Positions 10,118 to 18,777 of a stretch of 48,137 bases of DNA are shown here, piece after piece. The notes beneath the pieces were generated by a model. The model saw nothing but the letters and a program-made list of their open reading frames with translations, did no database searches and was not told the origin of the DNA. Each line of letters starts with the position of its first letter. Positions within the stretch are counted from its first letter, which is position 1. Position numbers and translations under genes: made by a program. The stretch is taken from NCBI GenBank assembly GCA_029567145.1, contig JAKQLM010000471.1:1-48137 (forward strand). The letters are read 5' to 3'. Source of the DNA: Pseudomonadota bacterium (GTDB taxonomy: Bacteria > Pseudomonadota > Alphaproteobacteria > Rhodobacterales > Rhodobacteraceae).

Positions 10118-11329
10118 TCAGGGGCGAAATTCAAAGCTGCGCGACAGCGCGATAAAGACGTCCGGAGACTCTGACCGCCCCTCGGCGTCTTGACGGACCC
10201 GGTAGCGGACACCACTGTCCAGCCCCCAATCCTCGGTCAAGGCATAGCGGTATGTGGCCGCAAACTGGGACAGGGTAGAGCGTTCCGAAGGGGCATCGGC
10301 AATCTCATGCGACAGGGAGAGGCCGAGCGACGACAGGGCGTTGATATCATGCCCCCACGCGATCGACGCGCGCGTTTCGGTGACGGATTCTATCGCGTCT
10401 TCGTCAAAGGACACGCTGCGCTCGACCAACAGGTCGAGCGAGCCGCTTGGCAAGGCCTGTGCCCAGGCCAGACTGCCAATGACGTCGGTCCCGCCGATCT
10501 CGCCATCGGTCGCTCCGATCTGAACCGTGACCGTTGCCGCAGGCAGGACAAAGGTTCGGCCAAGGACAAGGGACGTCCGGTCGCCCTCCTCGTCGTCGGA
10601 ACTGCGGCTGAGGTCCGCATTCGCGCTGCCGTTGGCCAGAAGATAGGTCAGGCCGACCGATGCGACCCCGGTCTCGACCGGGACGCCGGGTGTGTCGGCC
10701 CGCGTTTCGCGCTGGAAGGCAAGACCAACCCGTCCTTCAAGCACTTCCGTAAACCGCAGGGTCGCTTCGGCGCCGATCCTGGCGGATTCGGTGTCGACAA
10801 GCTCTGGGTCGGTGGTGTCTTCATACTCGGTCTTCAGATACTCCGCGTTGAAGGCAAGGCCCAGCGGAGCGGTTCGCCCGGTTTCCAGACGCACGTCGGC
10901 GCTGGTGTCGGAACGGGTGACGCCAAAATCCGTTTCGGCAAGACCTTCGTCGAACGCGTCGATATCGTCACGCCGATACTGGGCACCGATGGAGAAAAGT
11001 GCGTTCGGCACTTCCCGGGTGTAGCGAAGTCCCATCTCTGGTCGATCAAATCCGACTTCGGTGCCGTCCGCAGCATGTTCGACCAGCAATGCGCCTGCTG
11101 CGCTGAACTCTAGCACGTCAAGCGGAGTGCGTGACACCGCCCCGAACGCCAGTCGGGTCACGCTTGCAACGCTGCGCCCTTCTTCCGGCACGGATAGATC
11201 AATGTTCCGCCCCGCCTCAAGACGCTGCTCGATCCCGAAGGTCAGCACGACTTCGGCGGCAGCGGGGCTGACGCCGATTACGGCGACTGAAACCAGCACA
11301 CCGGCGCGCGATGATCCAAGCGACAGCAT
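10118..11329 (-). CDS. Outer-membrane beta-barrel protein of an EPS locus
   Basis: Cleavable-signal-like N-terminus ending SPAAAE, alternating beta-strand pattern, C-terminal FIALSRSFEFRP; adjacent to the SLBB export protein. Confidence 0.75.
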   Translation of the reverse strand: MLSLGSSRAGVLVSVAVIGVSPAAAEVVLTFGIEQRLEAGRNIDLSVPEEGRSVASVTRLAFGAVSRTPLDVLEFSAAGALLVEHAADGTEVGFDRPEMGLRYTREVPNALFSIGAQYRRDDIDAFDEGLAETDFGVTRSDTSADVRLETGRTAPLGLAFNAEYLKTEYEDTTDPELVDTESARIGAEATLRFTEVLEGRVGLAFQRETRADTPGVPVETGVASVGLTYLLANGSANADLSRSSDDEEGDRTSLVLGRTFVLPAATVTVQIGATDGEIGGTDVIGSLAWAQALPSGSLDLLVERSVSFDEDAIESVTETRASIAWGHDINALSSLGLSLSHEIADAPSERSTLSQFAATYRYALTEDWGLDSGVRYRVRQDAEGRSESPDVFIALSRSFEFRP

Positions 11330-11338
11330 CAGCGACAG

Positions 11339-11941
11339 TTATTCGAAAAGCTTGCGCTGCGGGACGATGATCACATCGCCATCGACCAGTTGCATGGCGC
11401 CCCCGGCCCCCTCGCCCATTTCGATCGCCTCGAAGTTCAGCCGATAGGTCTTTTCATTGCCCTGCTTGTCCGTGCGACGCAGCTGAATGCGTTTCTTCGC
11501 GGCAAACGGTGAAAGCCCCCCGGCCTGGGCAATCGCCTGCAGCAACGTCGATCTTGGCGACATCTCGATACGGCCGGGTGCATTCGCTGCGCCAACAATG
11601 AAAACGTCGATGGTTGGGGGTTCACCTGCCGGCAAGCGTTCTGCCAGTGCGCTGAGCGTCACGTAAACGGTCGGCGCAGCGGCGAAGCTTCCCGACAGTT
11701 GCGTGGCGACGTCCGCCTGCACCTCGGCAAGCGTGCGGCCCCCGGCACGGACGGACCCGATCAACGGCAGCGAGATCTGCCCGCCCGGCAGCACGATGGC
11801 CGTCCGGTTCAGGGTGCTGTCCTCCAGAACCTCGATCTGGAGGACGTCGCCGGTCTTCAACCGATACTCTTGCGCCAAGGCGTGCCCGACGAACCACGGC
11901 AACACGAAAAGCATCGCGACCAAGGAACGGATCAAAACCAT
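11339..11941 (-). CDS. Polysaccharide biosynthesis/export protein (Wza-like, SLBB)
   Basis: YRLKTGDVLQIEVLEDSTLNRTAIVLPGGQISLPLIGSVRAGGRTLAEVQADVATQL...VFIVGAANAPGRIEM. Confidence 0.92.
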   Translation of the reverse strand: MVLIRSLVAMLFVLPWFVGHALAQEYRLKTGDVLQIEVLEDSTLNRTAIVLPGGQISLPLIGSVRAGGRTLAEVQADVATQLSGSFAAAPTVYVTLSALAERLPAGEPPTIDVFIVGAANAPGRIEMSPRSTLLQAIAQAGGLSPFAAKKRIQLRRTDKQGNEKTYRLNFEAIEMGEGAGGAMQLVDGDVIIVPQRKLFE

Positions 11942-12079
11942 GGCGTATCTCCCCTTACATGCGCTTATTTGCAGCGGCCGCTTGGAACGAGACTACGGGT
12001 GAAATCGGCGGGGCAAAAGGCGATTCGGACCGAAAGACCACGGATCGTTCCCCAAGAACAGAGTCGGACTCAGGTCGAT

Positions 12080-13057
12080 TCAATCCTGACGCGATTCCGC
12101 TGTGGATAACTGCGACACTCCGGTGATCGGCAGGCTTTGAACGACGGTTAGAACCGTTTGCTGCATCAACAGCGCGGTTTCCGGTGCCGGTGCATCGGCA
12201 AGGCTGCCGTCGGCCCGACGCATTTCATGCGGACGTCCAATCGGGCTCTGATGATACAGGACGGTGAAATGGGTCAATGCGACCAGATAGTTGCCCATAT
12301 CGTTCAAATGGATCTGGTCCAGTTTTCCATCGGCATCCTTGGCAAAGAGATCGGTCCTCGTCGCCACGTTCCCGACACCCCCCTTGGCCTCGACGGCACG
12401 TACAAAGGCTGCAAGCACCTGCCCTGCCGGAATAATGTGCAGGCTGGCATCAGGGTGCAACCTTGCCAGCGCCGGTTTGGCGATCCCGTCCAACCAATAG
12501 CGTTGAAGGTCGGCATCCAGACGGTCAAGCCAGCCCTCGGGGTCATCAAGCGCATGCCAGGTTTCATAGAGGTACAGCCGAGTATCAGGCCGGGCCGTCA
12601 GCGCTTTGTCGGCCCAGCGAAAGAAATACTCCGGGCTGTCAAACCAGCGCAACGCGGCGCGAATCTCGACCATCTCGGTCAGGATGACGGCGTCATAGGA
12701 GCCGCTTGCGATCGCGTCATGCGCCGGGCGAAAGCGGGGATGATCGTTTTCTTCGGCGAATCCGGTGATCGTGTCGTCACCCCAATGCGCTTTCAGCGTG
12801 GTTCCCCAGCCGAGCTGGCTGTCATAGCGGTGGCCATCACCTGCAAGCTGGGCAAGCATCGCGGGCATGTCTCGGTTGACCAGGCTGTGACCCAGATGGA
12901 ACACCGCCATCGGCCCCGGTGGTGCTGGCAGGGGCGTGGCCAGGCGGGCGTCCAACCCAGCGCTGTCGGCCCGGCTGGCACCGCGCCACCATGCGACGCC
13001 AGCAACCAGCCCCGCCAGCGGCGCGACTGCAAGTGCCAGGCGACGCGTCAGCCTCAT
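12080..13057 (-). CDS. SGNH-hydrolase-like protein (possible esterase/acyl-transfer enzyme)
   Basis: Hydrophobic N-terminus; block I-like VFHLGHSLVN and C-terminal DQIHLNDMGNYLVA (DxxH). Confidence 0.55.
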   Translation of the reverse strand: MRLTRRLALAVAPLAGLVAGVAWWRGASRADSAGLDARLATPLPAPPGPMAVFHLGHSLVNRDMPAMLAQLAGDGHRYDSQLGWGTTLKAHWGDDTITGFAEENDHPRFRPAHDAIASGSYDAVILTEMVEIRAALRWFDSPEYFFRWADKALTARPDTRLYLYETWHALDDPEGWLDRLDADLQRYWLDGIAKPALARLHPDASLHIIPAGQVLAAFVRAVEAKGGVGNVATRTDLFAKDADGKLDQIHLNDMGNYLVALTHFTVLYHQSPIGRPHEMRRADGSLADAPAPETALLMQQTVLTVVQSLPITGVSQLSTAESRQD

Positions 13058-13710
13058 AGGGAGACCCCCGCGAGCACCAGACCTTGTGCAAATGCCAACC
13101 GTCCGTCGATCACAGTGCCCGTGGCAAATCGGCCCTGATCCTGAAGGAACCGGGCCACGAACGTCTCATCTGCCAAGGTGATCTGCACCGCGTCAAAGTT
13201 GAACATCACACGCTCTTCCGGTGCTTGCGCCTTGAACACCGCCTCTTTCGCCGCAAAGGCGCGCCGCACCCAACGCCCGGGATCGTCGCGCGGAAGCTTG
13301 GCCAGTTCATCAGCGGTGCAGACCACGGGCCAGAGGTCCGGCTCGATCCCCTCATCAAGTTCAAGGTCAACGCCAAGCGGTGCAGACAGCCCGGCGGCGG
13401 CAACGGCAAGTCCGTGCGCATGGCTGATCGACCCAAAGACGCCATTCGGCCAGACGGCAGCGCGATCCTTGCCGATCGCAAGGCCGGCAGGCACCCGGCC
13501 CAGCGCAGCGAGACAACGCCGCGCTGCCGTTCGTCCGGCAGCAAACTCGGCCCGGCGCGCAGGGACAGCGCCTGCAATGCCGGCAAGCTCTTCCGGCCAG
13601 AGCGGATGGGGCTGCGAAGGCGAAATCCGTTGCAACGCGACGGCGACGTGCCGTGGGAAAAGTGTCCCCAAAGCCGCTTCGATCGCCGCCAGTCGCAAGG
13701 GCAGCGTCAT
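13054..13710 (-). CDS. 4'-phosphopantetheinyl transferase (Sfp/EntD type)
   Basis: GSISHAHGLAVAAAG...LGVDLELDEGIEPDLW...RRAFAAKEAVFKAQ (GVDLE and FxxKE motifs); overlaps neighbours by 4 nt on both sides. Confidence 0.92.
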   Translation of the reverse strand: MTLPLRLAAIEAALGTLFPRHVAVALQRISPSQPHPLWPEELAGIAGAVPARRAEFAAGRTAARRCLAALGRVPAGLAIGKDRAAVWPNGVFGSISHAHGLAVAAAGLSAPLGVDLELDEGIEPDLWPVVCTADELAKLPRDDPGRWVRRAFAAKEAVFKAQAPEERVMFNFDAVQITLADETFVARFLQDQGRFATGTVIDGRLAFAQGLVLAGVSL

Positions 13711-16700
13711 CCCATGGCCCTTTCGCGCGCCTCGCGCATTGCCCGCCTGCGGGCCATCGCATCCAGTCTGGCGTCGGGCGCAGAGTCAGGAACGGCGGAC
13801 ACGGGCGGCTGGGCTACTTTCGCCCCAAGATGCGCCGCAAGGGCGGAGAGGACGGGAAACCGAAAGATGTCGGTGATCGTCAGGCGGTCGGATTTCAGCG
13901 CAACCTTCAGGTCCCGATGCGCCTGAACCGCCAGAAGCGAATGCCCCCCCAGCGCAAAGAAGTTGTCCGACCGGCCAATGTTGGTCACGCCAAGCACCCT
14001 TGCCCAAACCGCCGCGATAGCCTGCTCCACGTCGTCCTCGACCGGCAGCGCGACGCCCCCCGCTGCGGTGGACCGCGCAGCCGGCGACGGCAAGGCGTTG
14101 CGGTCGACCTTGCGGTTGGGGGTAAGCGGGAAGGCTTGCAGAATGACGACATGGGCCGGGACCATCACATCGGGCAGACTTGCCGACAGGCCTTGACGCA
14201 AGCCATCTTCGGTCACCAAGCCATTTGCCGTGACATAGGCGACCAGGCGCACGTCGCCCGGCGTGTCTTCCCGCGCCAGGACCACGCCCTGCCGAACCAC
14301 GGGGATCGCCTCAAGCGCGGCTTCAATCTCTCCCAGTTCGATGCGGTGCCCGCGTATCTTGACCTGAAAATCCGCGCGACCCAGGAAATCGAGACGGCCA
14401 TCGGGACGGCGCCGCACCAGATCGCCGGTGCGGTACATCCGTCCCGTGGCGGCAAACGGGTCCGGGCGGAACCGCTCTGCGGTCAGGTCGGGCCGCTGGA
14501 AATAGCCCTGCGCGACTCCGTCGCCACCAATCCAAAGCTCGCCTTCGGTCCCGTCCGGCAGCGGATTGCCAGCGTCGTCCAGCACGTAAAGCGCCGTATT
14601 CGCGATGGGGGTGCCAATATTCACCACCCCCTCTTGCCCAGTCGTCGCCTCGACCGAGGACCAGATCGTCGTTTCGGTCGGCCCGTACATGTTCAGCACA
14701 GGCCGGGCGATCAATCCCGAAAGATCGGCGGCCAGGCGTCCGGGCAATGCTTCGCCACCGACAAGGATCTGCTTCAGCCGGGCGAGTGCGGTCCGCGCGC
14801 CAGCGTCTTCGATCAGCATCCGCGCCATCGACGGTGTGCACTGAAGATGGGTGACGCCGTGCGTGACGATCAGTCCGGCCAGCGACTCGTCCTTGGCAGT
14901 CCCGCTGTTCGTACGCCGCAGCACCTCGGCCAAGGGCGTCAGGGCCGCCAGAACCTGCGCCGAGGGGATACCATAGTCGATCAGGCAGGCCACTTCATCC
15001 ACGTCGATCATCTTCAGCTCTTCGACGCGGGCAACGCAGTCCTCGACCGTCCCGAACAGGCCGGAGTCTTCGAAATACCGCTGGAACGCGAAGTCGAGAA
15101 TTGCCTCCATCTCTTCGGCCGCCAGTCCGGCAAGGTCGATCTGCATCGGGTTCGAGACACCCTGAGGTTTCTTGAAAGCAGGAAAGGCCCAAGCGTACTG
15201 CTTGATCAGGGCAGCGGCGCTGCGAAGGTAGTCTTTCATCGGCTCGCGGGCAATTTCGCGGGCGACGTCCCGATCTTCGGCGATGAAGGTGTGCAGCATC
15301 AGCGTCACTTTGAACGCAGCCGGGTCGTGCCCGGCCTCCGCCAGCGCCGCGCGGTAGATCTTCACCTTCTCACCAACCTCAGCGACCGATTGGCCCAAAA
15401 GGTGGGTCAGCACGTTCGCACCAAGCCGCCCGGCATCGCGCCACGTCTCTGGGTTGCCAGCCGTCGTAACCCAGACCGACAGATCTTTCGACACCGGGCG
15501 AGGTTGGGTCACCACCGGATGCATCGTTCCGTCCAGACGCGGAAATTCCACCGGTTCGCCGCGCCACAGACGACGAAGCAGGCCAATCGCATCCAGCATC
15601 GCCTGTCTGTTTGCGGGGGGGGTGTTTTCTGGCCGAAGCACAAAGTCGTCCGGCTGCCAGCCCGAGGCGATGGCCAGCGCCGCCCTGCCGTTGGTCAGGT
15701 TGTCGATGACCGCCCATTCCTCGGCGATCCTAGCTGGGTGGTGCAGGGGGGCGACGCAGCTGCCCGCCCGAACCCCGATATTCTTCGTCACGGCGGCCAC
15801 CGCCGCCCCCGTAACCGAGGGGTTGGGGTATGGTCCGCCAAAGGCGTGGAAATGCCGCTCTGGTGTCCAGACCGCGCAAAACCCGTTTGCATCGGCGAAC
15901 TTGGCCCCTTCCAGCAGCAACTCGTACTTGGCGGGTCCGGCCCCGTCGTCATTGCCCCAGTAAAACAGGCTGAACTCCATCTTCCGCGCGCTGAGCGGCT
16001 CGCCACCCGACGGTTGCAGCCGCGCAGCATCGCCTGCCACGACCACAGAAAACCCACGCGACAAGGTCCAGAACAGCTCCAGCACCGAAATGTCGAAAGA
16101 GATCGAGGTGACTGCCAGCCAGACGCCGGGATCGGTGCCGATGACATCGTCCATTCCGGCAAAGAAGTTGATCACGTTGCGGTGGCTGACAACGACGCCT
16201 TTCGGCCTTCCGGTCGAGCCGGAGGTGTAGATCACATAGGCCGCATCGTTCGCGTCAGGTCCCGCGTCAGGCGCAGTCGCGCTGGCCGACTGCACCCGCG
16301 CGTCGGTGTCCACCGCCAGCAGTATCGGCCCCTTGGGCAAATCCGGCATGACGCCGGCCTGCGTGACGATGACGGTGCAACCCGAATCCTCGGCATAGAG
16401 GGACAGACGATCTGCCGGATAGCTTGGGTCCATCGGCACATAGGCGGCTCCGGCAAGCTGGACGCCAAGCGCGCCTGCAATCATGTCGATGCCCCGGTGG
16501 CAGGCCAACCCGACCAACGCACCCCGGTTGATTCCCATTGACCGTAGGGAATTGGCGATCCGGGCTGCCCTTTCCACCAGCCCAGCATAGGTGACTCTGC
16601 TTTCACCTGACACCACCGCAATTGCATCGGGCGTCCTGGCGGCTTGGGCCAGAATTGCTGCGGGCACGGTCAAGGTGTGGTCATAGGCCCGGCTGGTTGT

Positions 16701-18233
16701 GGCCAAAGCGCCAGAGAACCGCTGCCTTTCGCTGTCGAATAGGGCACTGATCCCCGCAAGCGCGACGTCCGGCTTTGCCCGCATCTCTGCTGCGATGCGC
16801 GCCATCCGCTGCGCAAGAGCGTTCGCCTGCCCGGTGGAAAGGCGCGCGGCGTCGTACCACATCATCGGCGACGTTCCGAACGCCAGGGTCACGACTGACC
16901 CGTCAACCGGCGCTTGCCCAACGCTTATCGCAAGGGCCGAAGGGACCAGCGACGACAGGTCAGGCTCACGCAACGCAAGGTCGGCCGCCACTCCGCCCGC
17001 AGCGCGCGCCAGAGCAATTGCCTGTTCCGCCAGCGCCTCTGCGTCTTTGGTCGCGCCCGAGGCGTCAATCCGAACGGGCACCCAAGGCAAGACATAGCCA
17101 GGCGCCGGATCTTTCCCGTCAGAATAGGCCAGGTCACCCCGGCCACGGCCAAGCGCCCGCAGCGCCGCAAGGGCGAGACGCGCCATCGGCTCGTCCGGCA
17201 ACGGCACCGATTGCCAGTCTGCTGCGGCATCCGAAACCGTTCCGAACGTTACGGGATCCGGCGTCAGCAAGCGGCCGCGCAGCCGCGCCTCGCCCTCTGC
17301 CACAGGTGCCAGCGCCGCCGAAATGCATGCCGCTTCTGCAGCGTCAGGCGATTCAAGACGGCCGACCTGCAGCGTCGATGGATCGACCATCGCCCCGTCC
17401 ATTCTGCGCAGGCCCGTCAAGCGAACCGCACCCTCAGCGCACGCGACGGTCAGCGTGTCGTCAGTTGCGCCCAGGACATCTCCTGCGGTGCCAGACCCGG
17501 TCACGGCTTCGGCGCCGGACACGGCAAACACCGTTCCGCTGACGTCGATCTTGGGGACGGCAATCGGATTTCGATAACCACTGTGGTCCAGCGCCCTGAC
17601 CGTCCGCGCCACTTCGGCAGCGGGTTTGCCAAAGTCCAGCCGCCCTGCCGCCCAGGGCCGATCTGCCCGGCGCCACATGCGGCGCGGGCCGACGGGCTGC
17701 GGCTGACGGGGGTGGCCCCCGGCCTCAAGCGCGGACATCACGTCGGCAAAGCTGTCCAACCCTGCCGCAAAGCAACGGGTGTTCAGGGTAAAGGCCGTAT
17801 CGTCGGGTTCGACCGGAAAGTCCCGGCAGGCCAGCACGTCACCGTCGTCGATCCCTGCAGTCAGCAGATGCCACGTCACCGCGTGGGTTGGCTCGCCGTT
17901 CAGGATTGCCCAGACCGGGGCGTTCAGCCCGGCATACCCTGGCAACGGACCATCGTGAAAGTTCACCCCGCCCTGCCCCGCCAGCGCCAGCACCGCGTCG
18001 GGGACCAGCGACAGGTTAGCCACCGAAAGCACCCAGTCCACGTCAGTCCCGGCAAGCCGGTTGGCCAGTCCCGGGCCGGGAGCCACGATGCGCAGCGACC
18101 GTTCGGCTGCCCAAGCCGCCACCTTTGCCTCCCGCGTGACCACCGCCGCAAGACTGTGGCCCCGCTCCAGCCAGCGGTTTCCGCATTCGACGGTCAGACT
18201 GTTGCTGCCGATCAATAGCGCTGTCAGGGGCAT
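13707..18233 (-). CDS. NRPS: N-terminal formyltransferase-like domain, adenylation domain with embedded MupA/Atu3671-type luciferase-like monooxygenase, PCP
   Basis: ATG at 18233 (MPLTALLIGSNSLTVECG). Formyltransferase-like: GGVNFHDGPLPGYAGLNAPVWAILNGE. A motifs: YVIYTSGSTGRPKGVVVSH and NMYGPTETTIWSS. Luciferase-like insert: MEFSLFYWGNDDGAGPAKYELLLEGAKFADANGFCAVWTPERHFHAFGGPYPNPSV. PCP: DNFFALGGHSLLAVQ. The listed ORF start at 18518 is out-of-frame read-through of the TE region. Confidence 0.93.
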   Translation of the reverse strand: MPLTALLIGSNSLTVECGNRWLERGHSLAAVVTREAKVAAWAAERSLRIVAPGPGLANRLAGTDVDWVLSVANLSLVPDAVLALAGQGGVNFHDGPLPGYAGLNAPVWAILNGEPTHAVTWHLLTAGIDDGDVLACRDFPVEPDDTAFTLNTRCFAAGLDSFADVMSALEAGGHPRQPQPVGPRRMWRRADRPWAAGRLDFGKPAAEVARTVRALDHSGYRNPIAVPKIDVSGTVFAVSGAEAVTGSGTAGDVLGATDDTLTVACAEGAVRLTGLRRMDGAMVDPSTLQVGRLESPDAAEAACISAALAPVAEGEARLRGRLLTPDPVTFGTVSDAAADWQSVPLPDEPMARLALAALRALGRGRGDLAYSDGKDPAPGYVLPWVPVRIDASGATKDAEALAEQAIALARAAGGVAADLALREPDLSSLVPSALAISVGQAPVDGSVVTLAFGTSPMMWYDAARLSTGQANALAQRMARIAAEMRAKPDVALAGISALFDSERQRFSGALATTSRAYDHTLTVPAAILAQAARTPDAIAVVSGESRVTYAGLVERAARIANSLRSMGINRGALVGLACHRGIDMIAGALGVQLAGAAYVPMDPSYPADRLSLYAEDSGCTVIVTQAGVMPDLPKGPILLAVDTDARVQSASATAPDAGPDANDAAYVIYTSGSTGRPKGVVVSHRNVINFFAGMDDVIGTDPGVWLAVTSISFDISVLELFWTLSRGFSVVVAGDAARLQPSGGEPLSARKMEFSLFYWGNDDGAGPAKYELLLEGAKFADANGFCAVWTPERHFHAFGGPYPNPSVTGAAVAAVTKNIGVRAGSCVAPLHHPARIAEEWAVIDNLTNGRAALAIASGWQPDDFVLRPENTPPANRQAMLDAIGLLRRLWRGEPVEFPRLDGTMHPVVTQPRPVSKDLSVWVTTAGNPETWRDAGRLGANVLTHLLGQSVAEVGEKVKIYRAALAEAGHDPAAFKVTLMLHTFIAEDRDVAREIAREPMKDYLRSAAALIKQYAWAFPAFKKPQGVSNPMQIDLAGLAAEEMEAILDFAFQRYFEDSGLFGTVEDCVARVEELKMIDVDEVACLIDYGIPSAQVLAALTPLAEVLRRTNSGTAKDESLAGLIVTHGVTHLQCTPSMARMLIEDAGARTALARLKQILVGGEALPGRLAADLSGLIARPVLNMYGPTETTIWSSVEATTGQEGVVNIGTPIANTALYVLDDAGNPLPDGTEGELWIGGDGVAQGYFQRPDLTAERFRPDPFAATGRMYRTGDLVRRRPDGRLDFLGRADFQVKIRGHRIELGEIEAALEAIPVVRQGVVLAREDTPGDVRLVAYVTANGLVTEDGLRQGLSASLPDVMVPAHVVILQAFPLTPNRKVDRNALPSPAARSTAAGGVALPVEDDVEQAIAAVWARVLGVTNIGRSDNFFALGGHSLLAVQAHRDLKVALKSDRLTITDIFRFPVLSALAAHLGAKVAQPPVSAVPDSAPDARLDAMARRRAMREARERAMG

Positions 18234-18246
18234 GCTCTGGCTCCGT

Positions 18247-18777
18247 TCATTCTGCGGCCAATCTGCGGTCGAAGACCGGCGCCGGCTTGGCCTCGGCCGC
18301 GAGGATAGCATTGCGCATCCGCGCGGACAGGACCCGCACATTGGGCTCCAGCACCATCGAGTCGTGGTCTCCCGGCACCTCGACCACGTCCAGTCTGGGC
18401 GCGAACGGAGTCCAGAGATTGTCAGGGAAGACATATTCCCGCGCCGAACTGACCCAGTTCCCCTTGGTGACTTTCCAGTGGCGGTCCGGCGGTGGCCGGT
18501 ACAGGACAACCCGCCCATCCGCCCAGGGTTTCAGCTGATAGCTGCCGACAGCCTGCAGGAACGCGGCCTCGATCTCGGCATTGTGAAAGGACGGTACCGT
18601 GGGGTCCGGCTCGTGCGCCGCGATGGCCCGCCGGGATCGTTCCCATTCGATCCTTCGCCGCGCCCATTCGGCCAGGAACTTCGGGCCGCCACGACGCAGT
18701 TCTGCCATCTTTATCATGGCCTTGTCTGGGGCGGTCAAGGTCGGCCTTACCGGCATCGGGGTGTCCAGAAGTGCCAT
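18247..18777 (-). pseudogene. C-terminal half of the PKS thioesterase, in a shifted frame from the PKS ORF
   Basis: EIGQQLRAAGEEVALMALLDTPMPVRP...VVEVPGDHDSMVLEPNVRVL is a thioesterase C-terminal half; start overlaps the PKS stop as TGATG. Confidence 0.8.

Noticed and set aside
13653-16541. 962-aa plus-strand ORF antisense to the NRPS/PPTase
   Set aside because: Arg/Pro/Gln-rich shadow ORF of a high-GC gene; the minus-strand frame has clear NRPS motifs.
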